Under the pieces are notes generated by a model that saw nothing but the letters and a program-made list of their open reading frames with translations, did no database searches and was not told the origin of the DNA. A stretch of 64,000 nucleotides of DNA, taken from positions 306,894-370,893 of the forward strand of contig NZ_KI515775.1 of the NCBI RefSeq assembly GCF_000478175.1, written 5' to 3'. This DNA is from Corynebacterium sp. KPL1814 (lineage in GTDB: Bacteria; Actinomycetota; Actinomycetes; Mycobacteriales; Mycobacteriaceae). Positions 1 through 8,953 of this stretch are shown piece after piece. Every line of letters starts with the position of its first letter. Position 1 is the stretch's first letter. The position numbers and the translations under genes are program-made.

Positions 1-429
1 GTACAGCGCGCAGCGTCGGCGCTGGTCAAAGGTCTCGACGTAGTGTTCTTCCAAGCCGCGGGGGCCGATGCTGCGGGCCCATTCGGCGAAGTTGATGAAG
101 TCGGTGGCGATGGCCAGCGGTAGGTCATCTACTTGGTCTTCGACCGCGGAGAGGCGGTCAAAGATATCTTCGCCGGGGTAATTCAGCAGCACGGACACGG
201 CCATGGCGACGATTCGCCGCTGGTCTTCGGTGACTTCGACCGGCGTGACAAATTCATTGGGGACTTGACCTGTGTGGGTGCGCAGCGTCTTTTCGACGTC
301 CTTGGCACCGCCCATGGAACCGATGCCAGCGGGTGTTCCGAATCCAGCCACGGGGGCATCGCCACCCTGCGGGGCCGATTGCCGCTGCAGGGATTCCTGG
401 CGCTTGCGGAGTTTATCGAAGATATTCAC
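1..429 (-). CDS. narJ: Nitrate reductase molybdenum cofactor assembly chaperone NarJ (3' end outside window)
   Basis: Partial gene: the first 143 codons are present and the C-terminus lies beyond base 1. NarJ is the cytoplasmic chaperone that holds apo-NarGH while the Mo cofactor is inserted and before the enzyme docks on membrane subunit NarI. The reading frame starts at a GTG at 427-429, eight bases after the narH stop codon, and begins NIFDKLRKRQ. Near the cut end it reads HYVETFDQRRRCALY, the hallmark NarJ/TorD-type motif. An Ala/Gly/Pro-rich stretch of about 35 residues sits between the first helix and the conserved domain. It is the fourth gene of a narKGHJ(I) operon; narI is expected just outside the window. 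Confidence 0.9.
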   Translation of the reverse strand, partial: MNIFDKLRKRQESLQRQSAPQGGDAPVAGFGTPAGIGSMGGAKDVEKTLRTHTGQVPNEFVTPVEVTEDQRRIVAMAVSVLLNYPGEDIFDRLSAVEDQVDDLPLAIATDFINFAEWARSIGPRGLEEHYVETFDQRRRCALY

Positions 430-437
430 GGCTTAAC

Positions 438-2030
438 CTACTTCCGCGGCGGGAACATGGCATCGGGCCGGTCACCGCTCCAGGAGAGTAGCGAGACCTT
501 GCCCTGTGGTTCGGCGCCGTGGGTGCAGGCTTCGGGTGCGCCCATGCCCAGGTCGTGGAAGACGTCTTCGGAGGCCTTGGCCGGGTCCACATCGCCGAAC
601 GGGTCCAAGTCGGTAATGCCGCGCGGGGATTCGGGCGAGGCGGTGGGGATGACGTAGCGGTCATCGTATTTAGCGATGGACAACAGGCGGTACATGCCTT
701 CCATCTCCCTGCCTGTCATGCCTACTGCCTGGGCGATTTCCTCCTGCGGCTCATTGCCCAGGTTGATATCGCGCATATACGAGCGCATGGCGACGAGCCT
801 GCGCAACGACTTTTCCACTGGGACGGTATCGCCGGCGGTAAACAGGCCAGCCAGGTATTCCAGCGGAATGCGCATATTCGATAGCGCCGAGAAGAGGATC
901 TTGTGGTCCTCGCCGTCGTTGCCGGTCGCGGTCACCTTGTCAACGATGGGGGACAGCGGCGGGATGTACCAGACCATCGGCAGCGTGCGGTACTCCGGGT
1001 GCAGCGGCAATGCGACGCCGTACTTGAAGATGAGGTCGTAGATCGGGGACTGCTGTGCTGCATCGATCCAGGAGTGCGGGATGCCCTCGGCCTGGGCCGC
1101 GCGGACTACCTCCGGATCGCGGGGGTCGAGCATGATCGACTTTTGGGCCTCGAAAAGGTCCTGTTCATTTTCGGTAGAGGCGGCCTCGGCGACGCGGTCG
1201 GCATCGTAGAGGATGACGCCCAAGTAGCGCAGGCGGCCTACACAGGTCTCGGAGCACACAGTGGGTTGGCCAACCTCGAGGCGCGGGTAGCACAGCGTGC
1301 ACTTTTCGGCCTTGCCGGTCTTGTGGTTGAAGTAGACCTTCTTATACGGGCAGCCGGATACGCACATGCGCCAGCCGCGGCAGCGGTCCTGGTCCACTAG
1401 GACGATGCCGTCTTCGGTGCGCTTGTACATCGCGCCAGAGGGGCAGGAGGAAACGCAGGTCGGGTTCATGCAGTGCTCGCAAATACGCGGCAGGTAGAAC
1501 ATGAACGAGTCCTCGATTTCCTTCTTGACCTCGAGGTTCATGTTGTGGAGCACGGGGTCATCGTCAAGCGTGGCAGTAGAGCCACCCAGGTTATCGTCCC
1601 AGTTGGAGGACCATTCGATCTTGCCGATGTCCCGGCCGTCGATCTGAGAGACCGGTTTGGCGGTGGGCTGGGTCTTCTGTCCCGCCTCGGCGCCCATGAG
1701 GTCCTCGTACTGGTAGGTCCAGGGCTCGTAGTAATCCTGGATGGTGGGCAGGTTGGGGTTGTGGAAGAGGGTGGCTAGCTTTTTGAGGCGCCCGCCGGCC
1801 TTGGGCTTGATCTTGCCAGACGCCGTGCGCTCCCAGCCGCCCTTCCACTTTTCCTGGTCCTCCCAGGTGCGCGGGTAGCCGAGGCCGGGGCGGGTTTCGA
1901 CGTTATTGAACCAGATGTACTCGGTGCCTTCGCGGTTGGTCCATGCCTGCTTACAGGTAACTGAACAGGTGTGGCAGCCAATGCACTTGTCCAAGTTCAT
2001 GATCATGGAGATTTGGGCCATGACTTTCAT
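438..2030 (-). CDS. narH: Respiratory nitrate reductase beta subunit NarH
   Basis: 530 residues, full length for the family. NarH is the iron-sulfur electron wire between the haem subunit NarI and catalytic NarG, on the cytoplasmic face of the membrane. Four cysteine groups are visible: C16-C19-C22-C26, C184-C187-C192-C196, C217-W220-C223-C227 and C244-C247-C259-C263. The tryptophan at 220 in the third group is the known signature of the [3Fe-4S] centre in place of a fourth cysteine ligand. The start ATG shares one base with the narG stop (TAATG), and an AGGAGG lies 10 bases upstream inside narG, so translation is probably coupled. narJ follows after 8 bases. Confidence 0.97.
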   Translation of the reverse strand: MKVMAQISMIMNLDKCIGCHTCSVTCKQAWTNREGTEYIWFNNVETRPGLGYPRTWEDQEKWKGGWERTASGKIKPKAGGRLKKLATLFHNPNLPTIQDYYEPWTYQYEDLMGAEAGQKTQPTAKPVSQIDGRDIGKIEWSSNWDDNLGGSTATLDDDPVLHNMNLEVKKEIEDSFMFYLPRICEHCMNPTCVSSCPSGAMYKRTEDGIVLVDQDRCRGWRMCVSGCPYKKVYFNHKTGKAEKCTLCYPRLEVGQPTVCSETCVGRLRYLGVILYDADRVAEAASTENEQDLFEAQKSIMLDPRDPEVVRAAQAEGIPHSWIDAAQQSPIYDLIFKYGVALPLHPEYRTLPMVWYIPPLSPIVDKVTATGNDGEDHKILFSALSNMRIPLEYLAGLFTAGDTVPVEKSLRRLVAMRSYMRDINLGNEPQEEIAQAVGMTGREMEGMYRLLSIAKYDDRYVIPTASPESPRGITDLDPFGDVDPAKASEDVFHDLGMGAPEACTHGAEPQGKVSLLSWSGDRPDAMFPPRK

Positions 2031-5000
2031 TAGTAGGATACCTCCTGGGAACGGCGGCGAACGCGGGTGACTTCATCGCGGTTATTGCCGGTAGGGCCGA
2101 TGTAGTTGAAGTGGTAGGTTAGCTGGCCATAGCCGCCAGCGATGTGCACCGGTTTGATGGAAATGCGGGTCAGCGAGTTGTGCGTGCCGCCGCGGCGGCC
2201 GGTGTGCTCGTTGATCGGCGTGCCCACGGTGCGCTCCTGTGCGTGGTTGCACAGCATGGTTCCCTCTGGGATGCGGTGGGAAACGATGGCGCGGGCGGAA
2301 ACAACGCCGTTGCGGTTATATACCTCAACCCAGTCATTGTCCGTGACGCCGATTTTCTCGGCGTCCTTATTGGACATCCAGACCACCTGGCCACCGCGCG
2401 AGATGGAAAGCACGTGCAGGTTGTCAAAGTACTGCGAGTGGATGGACCACTTATTGTGCGTGGTGAGGTAACGCAGGGTGACCTCGGCCTCGCCCCGGTC
2501 ATTGGTCAATTCCGTGCCCGGCGCGAATTCACCGTGCATGTGGACGTGATCTAGCGGTGGGCGGAAGATCGGCAGCGATTCGCCGTAGTCCATAAACCAG
2601 TCGTGGTCGATGTAGTATTGCATGCGGCCGGTCAGCGTGTGCCAGGGCTTTTCAAACTCGACGTTGATGGAAAAGGCGGTGTAGCGGCGCTTATTGCGCT
2701 TATCGGCGGTCCACTCGGGGGAGGTGATGACCTCCTTCGGGCGTTCTTTGATGTCGTCCCACGTGATGCGTACGTCTTCATCGGGAGTGCCCAGTGGGGT
2801 GAGATCCTTGCCGGTGCGCGAGGACAGGAATTCAAAGCCCTGCTTGGCTAGCTCACCGTTGGAGACACCAGACAGGTGCAAGATGGCGTCGATGACCTTG
2901 GTGTCCTTGGATAGATCCACCAGCTCGCCCATCGAGGTCTCCGTGGTGCCACAGATGAGCTCGAGCTCTTTGACCTGCTTTTCCACATTGAACTTGGTGC
3001 CGTGCACGCCGGTGCCGGCCTTGGCGGGAAGCGGGCCCAAGTGTGCCCACTTTTCGTAGACCTTGGTGTAATCGCGCTCGACCACATGCAGCTTCGGCAT
3101 CGTGACCCCAGGGATAAGGCCCTGTTCTTCGGGGTCGGGGACGATGCCATTGGGCATGCCGAGCTCGTCCGGGCTGTCGTGGTGGCTCGGCTGGGTAATG
3201 ACATCGCGTTGCACGCCAAGCCACTTGGTGGCTTTATCGGAGAGTGCCGCGGCCAGGTCCCGGAAGACCTCATAGTCCGAGCGCGCCTCCCACGGCGGGT
3301 TAATCGCCGCGTTAAATGAGTGCAGGTACGGGTGCATGTCGGTAGAGGACATGTCGTGCTTTTCGTACCAGGTTGCGGCCGGGAAGATGAGATCCGAGAC
3401 CAGCGTGGTGGAGGTATTGCGGAAGTCCGTGGTCATCATCAGATCCAACTTGCCCTCCGGTGCCTCATCCACCCACTTGATGCTGCGCGGGCGGTCTTCG
3501 GGGGCGAGTTCTTCCGCGGTAGCATCCGAGTCGATGCCCAAGAGGTGGCGCAGGAAGAACTCGGTGCCCTTGGCGGACGAGCCGAGCAGGTTGGTGCGCC
3601 AGTTGAGCAGGATGCGCGGCCAGTTCTCCTCGGCAGACGGGTTGTCATAGGAGAATTCCAGGCGGCCGCTTTCTAGCTCTTGGACCACGTAGTCGTTGAT
3701 GTCCATGCCGGCCTCATCGGCTTCATCGGCGAGGAAGAGCGAGTTGCGGTTGAACTGCGGGTAGGCCGGCATCCAGCCGCGGCGCATGGATTCTGCCATG
3801 GTATCGGAGACCATCTTGTCCCCAATGGAACCGTGGCTAGCAAGCGGCGAGCCCAAGTGGGAGGCGCGCGAATTATCGTAGCGATACTGCTCGGTGGCGA
3901 AGTAATAGAAGCCGGTGGAAATCATGTGGCGCGGCGGGCGCTGCCAGTCGGCGGCCATGGCCCATTGGGTCCAGCCGTTGATGGGGCGCAGCTTTTCCTG
4001 GCCCACGTAGTGCGCCCAACCTCCGCCATTGACGCCCTGGGTACCGCACATGGAGGTCAGCGCCAAGAAGGTGCGGTAGATATTATCGGCGTGGAAGTAG
4101 TGGTTAACGCCAGCGCCCATGATGATCTGCGAACGGCCCTTAGAATCCGCGGCGTTTTGCGCGAATTCGCGGCCGATGCGGATGGCGGTATCGGCGGCCA
4201 CGCCCGTGAGCTCTTCCTGCCAAGCGGGGGTGCCGACTTCGCTGGAATCGTGGAAGTCCTTCGGCCAGCTACCCGGCAGGTGGAGATCCTCGCGGTTGAC
4301 GCCGTAGTGGGCGAGCATGATGTCGAAGACGGTGGTAACCAGCTTGCCGTCGACCTCGCGGACGGGCACGCCGCGGTGGACGATGCCCGCGCCAATGGGC
4401 TTATCGGTTCCCACGTCCTCTGGGTTGGTATCGAGGTCAAAGCGGGGGAAGAGCACCTCGGCGGTGTCAAAGCTATCGGTTTCTGCGATGGACATGACCG
4501 GATCGGCGTTATCTAGCGCCAGGTTCCACTTGGCGCTTTCGTTATCCCAGCGGTCTGCCACGGTGCCGCCTGGGTCAACGATGCGCCCGTCTTCTTCCAT
4601 CACCAGGCCACGGTGGGTGGCGTTGGGGGAGGAATTCAAGGTGGCATCGGCAAGCTGCGAGGCGGTGAGGAACTTGCCTGGGGTATAGGTGCCGTCGCCG
4701 CGGTCTTCCAGGGACACAAGGAAGGGCGAGTCGGTGTATTTGCGCATGTAGTTCAGGAAGTACGGTTCCTGGCGGTCCACGTGGAAGGTCTTCAAGATGA
4801 CGTGGCCCATGGCAAAGGCGAGCGCGGCGTCCGTGCCCGGCTCGATGCGGGCCCATTCATCGGCGAACTTGGTGTTATCGGCAAAGTCGGGCGAGACCAC
4901 GACGACCTTGGTGCCCTTATAGCGCGATTCCACCATGAAGTGGGCGTCCGGGGTACGGGTGACCGGGATATTTGAGCCCCACATCATGAGGTAGGAAGAG

Positions 5001-5767
5001 TTATACCAGTCGCCGGATTCGGGGACGTCGGTCTGGTCGCCGAAGGTCTGCGGCGATGCCGGGGGCAGGTCGGCGTACCAGTCGTAGAAGGAGAGCGCGA
5101 CGCCGCCGATGGTCTGCAGGAAGCGCATGCCCGCGCCATAGGAGATCTGGGACATGGCCGGGATCACGGTAAAGCCGTTGATGCGGTCCGGCCCGTACTT
5201 GCGGATGGTGTAGACGTGCGCGGCCGAGGCGATATCGATGGCCTCTTCATAGGAGATGCGGATAAGCCCGCCCTTGCCGCGCTGGGAGATATACGCCTTG
5301 CGCTTTTCTGGGTCCTCCTGGATGGCGCGCCATGCCAGGACGGAATCGCCGTGCTTTGCCTTTTCCTCGCGGAACATATCCACCAGCACGCCGCGGGCAT
5401 ACGGGTAGCGCACGCGGGTAGGAGAGTAGGTGTACCAGGAAAAGGAGGCACCGCGCGGGCAGCCGCGGGGCTCGTACTCCGGCATGTCATTGCCGGTGGT
5501 GGGGTAATCCACCGCCTGGGACTCCCAGGTGATGACGCCGTCTTTGACGTAAACCTTCCACGAGCATGAACCGGTGCAGTTCACGCCGTGGGTGGAGCGC
5601 ACCATCTTGTCGAAGGCCCAGCGGTTGCGGTAAAAGACGTCTGCCTGGCGGCCGCCCTTTAAGAAAAGCTGCTGGCCGGAATCGGTAGCTTCGCCTTTGC
5701 GCAGGTAGGCGCCGAGCTTAAAGAGTGGATTTGAGTTGCCTTGTTCGGGCGCGAAGTATGCAGTCAT
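2030..5767 (-). CDS. narG: Respiratory nitrate reductase alpha (catalytic) subunit NarG
   Basis: 1245 residues, normal for the membrane-bound NarG family. It reduces nitrate to nitrite at a bis-MGD molybdenum centre in the cytoplasm. Near the N-terminus H60-x3-C64-x3-C68 with a later C103 form the FS0 iron-sulfur site. The motif QTDVPESGDWYNSS around residues 245-258 carries the aspartate that ligates molybdenum in the E. coli enzyme, and GSNIPVTRTPDAHF follows. No twin-arginine leader is present, as expected for an inward-facing NarG. It lies 19 bases after narK and overlaps narH by one base. The active enzyme depends on the Mo cofactor genes located 7.3-11.3 kb. Confidence 0.98.
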   Translation of the reverse strand: MTAYFAPEQGNSNPLFKLGAYLRKGEATDSGQQLFLKGGRQADVFYRNRWAFDKMVRSTHGVNCTGSCSWKVYVKDGVITWESQAVDYPTTGNDMPEYEPRGCPRGASFSWYTYSPTRVRYPYARGVLVDMFREEKAKHGDSVLAWRAIQEDPEKRKAYISQRGKGGLIRISYEEAIDIASAAHVYTIRKYGPDRINGFTVIPAMSQISYGAGMRFLQTIGGVALSFYDWYADLPPASPQTFGDQTDVPESGDWYNSSYLMMWGSNIPVTRTPDAHFMVESRYKGTKVVVVSPDFADNTKFADEWARIEPGTDAALAFAMGHVILKTFHVDRQEPYFLNYMRKYTDSPFLVSLEDRGDGTYTPGKFLTASQLADATLNSSPNATHRGLVMEEDGRIVDPGGTVADRWDNESAKWNLALDNADPVMSIAETDSFDTAEVLFPRFDLDTNPEDVGTDKPIGAGIVHRGVPVREVDGKLVTTVFDIMLAHYGVNREDLHLPGSWPKDFHDSSEVGTPAWQEELTGVAADTAIRIGREFAQNAADSKGRSQIIMGAGVNHYFHADNIYRTFLALTSMCGTQGVNGGGWAHYVGQEKLRPINGWTQWAMAADWQRPPRHMISTGFYYFATEQYRYDNSRASHLGSPLASHGSIGDKMVSDTMAESMRRGWMPAYPQFNRNSLFLADEADEAGMDINDYVVQELESGRLEFSYDNPSAEENWPRILLNWRTNLLGSSAKGTEFFLRHLLGIDSDATAEELAPEDRPRSIKWVDEAPEGKLDLMMTTDFRNTSTTLVSDLIFPAATWYEKHDMSSTDMHPYLHSFNAAINPPWEARSDYEVFRDLAAALSDKATKWLGVQRDVITQPSHHDSPDELGMPNGIVPDPEEQGLIPGVTMPKLHVVERDYTKVYEKWAHLGPLPAKAGTGVHGTKFNVEKQVKELELICGTTETSMGELVDLSKDTKVIDAILHLSGVSNGELAKQGFEFLSSRTGKDLTPLGTPDEDVRITWDDIKERPKEVITSPEWTADKRNKRRYTAFSINVEFEKPWHTLTGRMQYYIDHDWFMDYGESLPIFRPPLDHVHMHGEFAPGTELTNDRGEAEVTLRYLTTHNKWSIHSQYFDNLHVLSISRGGQVVWMSNKDAEKIGVTDNDWVEVYNRNGVVSARAIVSHRIPEGTMLCNHAQERTVGTPINEHTGRRGGTHNSLTRISIKPVHIAGGYGQLTYHFNYIGPTGNNRDEVTRVRRRSQEVSY

Positions 5768-5786
5768 GGGGAATGAAAGCTCCTAA

Positions 5787-7112
5787 TTATCCGGGGAATG
5801 GGGCGTTGGGGCGGGCGTAGTAGATCCACACCAACACCGTGGTGATGGCAAAGTACACGGCGCAGCCCCAGAAGAACGTCGGTGCAGACATCATGGAGAG
5901 CAAGACACCTGCGACAAACGGGCCGAAGGCGCCGATGGCACCGGTCCAACCGATAACGCCGCCTGCTTGGCGCTTGGGCAAAATCATGGGCATCTGCTTA
6001 AACGTGCCGGCATTGCCCAGGCCAGTGAAGAAGAAGAAAATGAGCATGGTGCCCAGGAACCACCAGACCTCATCCGGCTCGTCCGGGGTGAGGAAGAAGG
6101 TGGCCACGACGGTAAAGATGGTCATGCCCAGGCAGCCAATGAAGGTCCAGATGGCGCCGCCGAACTTGTCGCACAGCGGGCCCCACAGCGCGCGGACGAG
6201 CGCGCCGATGAGTGGTCCCAGGAAGGCGTAGCTCGCGCCGGCAGGTAGGTTGTCGTAGGTGCCGGCAAATTCGGAACCTTCGCCGAAGATCTGGTTAATA
6301 AGCAGCGCGGTTTGCGCCGCGAAGCCGGAAAATGCGCCAAAGGTCATGAAGTAGACGACGGTAAGAATCCAGGTGTTCTTATTGCCAAAGATGTCCATCT
6401 GCTGGCGGAAATTCGCCTTCACGGGAACGTCCTTGAGCAGGGTCCACGCGAGGAATGCGCCGACGATGGCCCACGGCACCAGGAAGATGGCGGGGTTGTG
6501 GACAAAGATTTCGCCGTCATCGGTGCGCTGCGGGGCGACAAAGCCCACGCCCAGCAGGGTAAAGCCCATGAGCCATGGGGCGACCAGCTGGATAAAGGAG
6601 ATGCCGAAGTTACCGATGCCAGCCTGGATGCCCAGCGCGGTACCGGACAGGCGCTTGGGGAAGAAGTAGCCGGTCGAGGGCATGAATCCGGAGAACACGC
6701 CGCCACCGATGCCGGAGAGGAAGGCGAGGGTCAGCAGCCACCAGTATGGGGTGGAGGAGTCTTGCACCGCGAAGAACCAACCCAGCATGGGGATGATAAA
6801 TAGCAGCGACGAGCTGAAGACGAGCTTGCGCGTGCCCAGGATAGGCGGCAGGAACATGAAGATGAGGCGGAAGATACCGCAGGCCAATCCGGGGATGGCG
6901 GTCAGCCAGTAGAGCTGGCTGCGGGTTAAGTCGAAACCAATCTGGTTCAACTGCGGGGCAATTGCCGATACGAGGTACCAAGTGGCAAAGCCAATGATAA
7001 GGACAAATGCGGAGATCCACAGTGTGCGCCAGGCAATTTTGGAATCCCAGTGGTCGGAATCTTCTGGATCCCAACCTTGGATGACTTTGCCTGAGGTATC
7101 AAGAGCAGTCAT
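5787..7112 (-). CDS. narK: NarK-type nitrate/nitrite transporter (MFS)
   Basis: 441-residue major facilitator protein with about 12 hydrophobic helices. It carries the two nitrate signature segments of the NNP family, GIGNFGISF and GLGNAGTFKQMP, in the two halves of the protein. It imports nitrate and/or exchanges it for nitrite, feeding NarGHI. It is the first gene of the minus-strand nar operon. The start ATG has a GAGGAAA element a few bases upstream. The 228-base divergent region to mogA holds inverted repeats and a candidate CRP/GlxR site. In C. glutamicum this operon is controlled by ArnR and GlxR (family knowledge); control here is inferred only. Confidence 0.95.
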   Translation of the reverse strand: MTALDTSGKVIQGWDPEDSDHWDSKIAWRTLWISAFVLIIGFATWYLVSAIAPQLNQIGFDLTRSQLYWLTAIPGLACGIFRLIFMFLPPILGTRKLVFSSSLLFIIPMLGWFFAVQDSSTPYWWLLTLAFLSGIGGGVFSGFMPSTGYFFPKRLSGTALGIQAGIGNFGISFIQLVAPWLMGFTLLGVGFVAPQRTDDGEIFVHNPAIFLVPWAIVGAFLAWTLLKDVPVKANFRQQMDIFGNKNTWILTVVYFMTFGAFSGFAAQTALLINQIFGEGSEFAGTYDNLPAGASYAFLGPLIGALVRALWGPLCDKFGGAIWTFIGCLGMTIFTVVATFFLTPDEPDEVWWFLGTMLIFFFFTGLGNAGTFKQMPMILPKRQAGGVIGWTGAIGAFGPFVAGVLLSMMSAPTFFWGCAVYFAITTVLVWIYYARPNAPFPG

Positions 7113-7340
7113 GATTTCCTCACAGGTAGTAGGTCGTTCAACTCCTCAATTTACCGGCGACTATGCTCGAACAGGTAAATAAAAACGGTAAAATCCGTAT
7201 CTAATTACGGCATACAAATGTTGCGTAATTCTTGATCGATTCCGATACCGCAGGTTAGCCCCATGTCCCAAGTGTGTTGGTATCGAAAACTGAATAATGT
7301 GATATTAACCACACTCCACAATGGGAAAGGAATGAGACTT
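7113..7340. promoter_or_regulatory. Divergent narK / mogA control region with inverted repeats
   Basis: This 228-base region separates narK (minus) from the mogA-like gene (plus). Direct reading shows ATTTACC (7149-7155) facing GGTAAAT (7174-7180), CCGTA/TACGG around 7195-7210, and CCGATACC (7242-7249) facing GGTATCG (7279-7285). A CRP/GlxR-like box is annotated separately. Which repeats are bound by nitrate- or oxygen-responsive regulators cannot be decided from sequence. Confidence 0.55.
7298..7313. promoter_or_regulatory. Candidate GlxR (CRP-type) binding site
   Basis: TGTGATATTAACCACA matches the corynebacterial GlxR consensus TGTGAnnTnnnTCACA except for C in place of T at position 12. 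It lies 28 bases before the mogA-like start and about 185 bases upstream of narK, so it could act on either gene. GlxR control of nar genes is reported in C. glutamicum; binding here is inferred. Confidence 0.5.
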
Positions 7341-7820
7341 ATGCCCCAAAGGAAGGCACAGATAATCGTCAGCTCGGACCGCATTTTGTCCGGGGAAAAA
7401 CCGAACCGCGCCGGGGAGAAAGCGGTAGAAATCCTGCGCACCCACGACATCGATGTCGCGCCACCGAGCATCGTGCCGGAGGGCTATACGCCAGTCGACG
7501 ACGCGCTGCGCACCGCCGTGGATACCGGCACCGATATCGTCGTGGTCATCGGCGGCACCGGCATCGGGGCGGCGAACCTGACCCCAGAGGTCACCGAGCG
7601 CTATATCAAGGCCCGCCTCTACGGCCTGGAGACCCAGGTGCTCCTGCGCGGGCTCGAGTCCTCGCCCAAGGCGGGCCTCTCCCGCGGGATCATTGGCATG
7701 ACCGACCACGGCGGCGGCAGCCTCATCATCAATTGCGCCTCGTCTACCGGCGCCGTCGCAGATGCCCTTGGGGTTATTGCGCCGCTGCTTGCCGATGTCT
7801 TCCGCTCCCGCGGCGAATAA
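7341..7820 (+). CDS. MogA/MoaB-family molybdopterin adenylyltransferase-like protein
   Basis: 159 residues. The MoaB/MogA fold is shown by VVVIGGTGIGAANLTPE and the late PGS-like segment DHGGGSLIINCASSTGA. Such proteins adenylate molybdopterin before MoeA inserts molybdate. I chose ATG 7341 because GGGAAAGG lies 10 bases upstream; an in-frame ATG at 7332 is too close to it and the ATG at 7263 would cover the GlxR-like box. It is divergent from narK and convergent with mobA, the only Mo-cofactor gene here on the plus strand. MogA and MoaB cannot be separated confidently, so no symbol is given. Confidence 0.88.
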   Translation: MPQRKAQIIVSSDRILSGEKPNRAGEKAVEILRTHDIDVAPPSIVPEGYTPVDDALRTAVDTGTDIVVVIGGTGIGAANLTPEVTERYIKARLYGLETQVLLRGLESSPKAGLSRGIIGMTDHGGGSLIINCASSTGAVADALGVIAPLLADVFRSRGE

Positions 7821-7842
7821 TCTCTCTCACCCCTCCCCGTAA

Positions 7843-7913
7843 CCCGCCCTTCGCGCTCACGGGGTGGGTGGAGTGTGGTTAGATTAGCCGCGCCGGTGAG
7901 CGCGAAGGGCGGG
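7843..7913. terminator. 18-base perfect inverted repeat, probable bidirectional terminator
   Basis: CCCGCCCTTCGCGCTCAC at 7843-7860 is the exact reverse complement of 7896-7913, with a 35-base loop. The right arm is the 3' end of mobA coding sequence (encoding PHPALRAH) and the left arm is intergenic. It sits between convergent genes and lacks a U-tract. An alternative shorter stem CCCCGT/ACGGGG (7835-7840 with 7859-7864) would compete with it. Confidence 0.6.
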
Positions 7914-8459
7914 GTGTGGCGGAATGGCCTGCAATTCGGCAGGGGTATCGTAATCGCGCTCGGCGCCGGTGCCAGCCACCTCGACGAAATCGGCGCCGCG
8001 GATAAGCCTTTTTACGGAGACATTGCGGGTCGACTCCAGCGCGCCCAAGCGTTCAAAGATCGCATCGGTATGCCACAGCGAACACAGGGGCTGTAAGTAC
8101 CCATCCGCGGCGCGGGTAATCGCGGCATCGGCGCTGGGCGCGGCCTGCAACGCGTGGTTAAGGTGCGGGAGGAGCTGCGGGGAATCGGGAGCATCCACAG
8201 CGAAGAGCGCCAGGCGGTTGCAATGCGACAAAGCGCAGGCACCTGCCTCGATGCCGGCGACGGGGCCGCCGAAAAGCGGTGACTCGCAGACCTGCGGCAG
8301 GCCGAGGTAGTGCGGGGAAATAACGATAGACGGCATGCCATAGGGAAGCTGGCGCAGCAGGCGGTCCACCAAGCGCAGGCCATAGGCGCGGACCTGGGCC
8401 TTATCCGCCCCGCCCATGCGGCGCGATTGCCCGCCGGCCAGAATGATCGCGCCGTCCAT
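7884..8459 (-). CDS. mobA: Molybdenum cofactor guanylyltransferase MobA
   Basis: 191 residues, typical for MobA. The N-terminal nucleotide-binding motif reads ILAGGQSRRMGGADK, placing the true start at ATG 8457-8459; the upstream extension of the frame is non-homologous. The enzyme couples GTP to molybdopterin to form the guanine dinucleotide cofactor, which as bis-MGD is the form needed by NarG. The start shares one base with the moaC stop (TAATG), so it is translationally coupled. The 3' end contributes one arm of the inverted repeat at 7843-7913. Confidence 0.9.
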   Translation of the reverse strand: MDGAIILAGGQSRRMGGADKAQVRAYGLRLVDRLLRQLPYGMPSIVISPHYLGLPQVCESPLFGGPVAGIEAGACALSHCNRLALFAVDAPDSPQLLPHLNHALQAAPSADAAITRAADGYLQPLCSLWHTDAIFERLGALESTRNVSVKRLIRGADFVEVAGTGAERDYDTPAELQAIPPHPALRAHRRG

Positions 8460-8938
8460 TAAGCCTCCGGGAGGGTCCTGGACCAATCGCCGGAGCGCCC
8501 GCCCGATTTCGCCACGATGCCACAGCGGCGAATAAAAGCAGAGCGGTCGACGCCCTTGACCATGTCAATGAGCGCCAAGGCGGCAACGTTGACCGCGGTC
8601 AGAGCCTCCATCTCCACGCCGGTGCGGTCGGCGGTGCGAACGGTGGCGGTGATCTTCACGTGGGCATCGGCAAGCTCGAGATCCACCGCGCAGCCATGCA
8701 CGCCGATGGTGTGCGCGAGCGGCAGGAGCTCTGGGACCTTCTTCGCCGCGGAAATGCCGGCAATGCGCGCGACCGCCAGCACGTCACCCTTGGGCACGGT
8801 GCCCTCGCGCAGCGCGGTCATGACCTCCGGGGAACAGGCGACCTCGCCCTCGGCGGTGGCGGTGCGCACGGTCGGCTGCTTCTCGGTCACATCGACCATG
8901 TAGGCGGTGCCGGCGGAATTGAGGTGGGTAAACTCCAT
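8459..8938 (-). CDS. moaC: Cyclic pyranopterin monophosphate synthase MoaC
   Basis: 159 residues. It performs the second half of the first step of molybdopterin synthesis, converting the MoaA product into cPMP. Family motifs are present: MVDVTEK near the N-terminus, KGDVLAVARIAGI, the active-site region LLPLAHTIGV (usually LIPLCHPL, so here with the unusual AHTI), GVEMEALTAV and the late DMVKGVDR. It follows moeA by 15 bases with a GAGGAGAA element before the start and overlaps mobA by one base. Confidence 0.93.
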   Translation of the reverse strand: MEFTHLNSAGTAYMVDVTEKQPTVRTATAEGEVACSPEVMTALREGTVPKGDVLAVARIAGISAAKKVPELLPLAHTIGVHGCAVDLELADAHVKITATVRTADRTGVEMEALTAVNVAALALIDMVKGVDRSAFIRRCGIVAKSGGRSGDWSRTLPEA

Positions 8939-8953
8939 GAAAAATTCTCCTCG

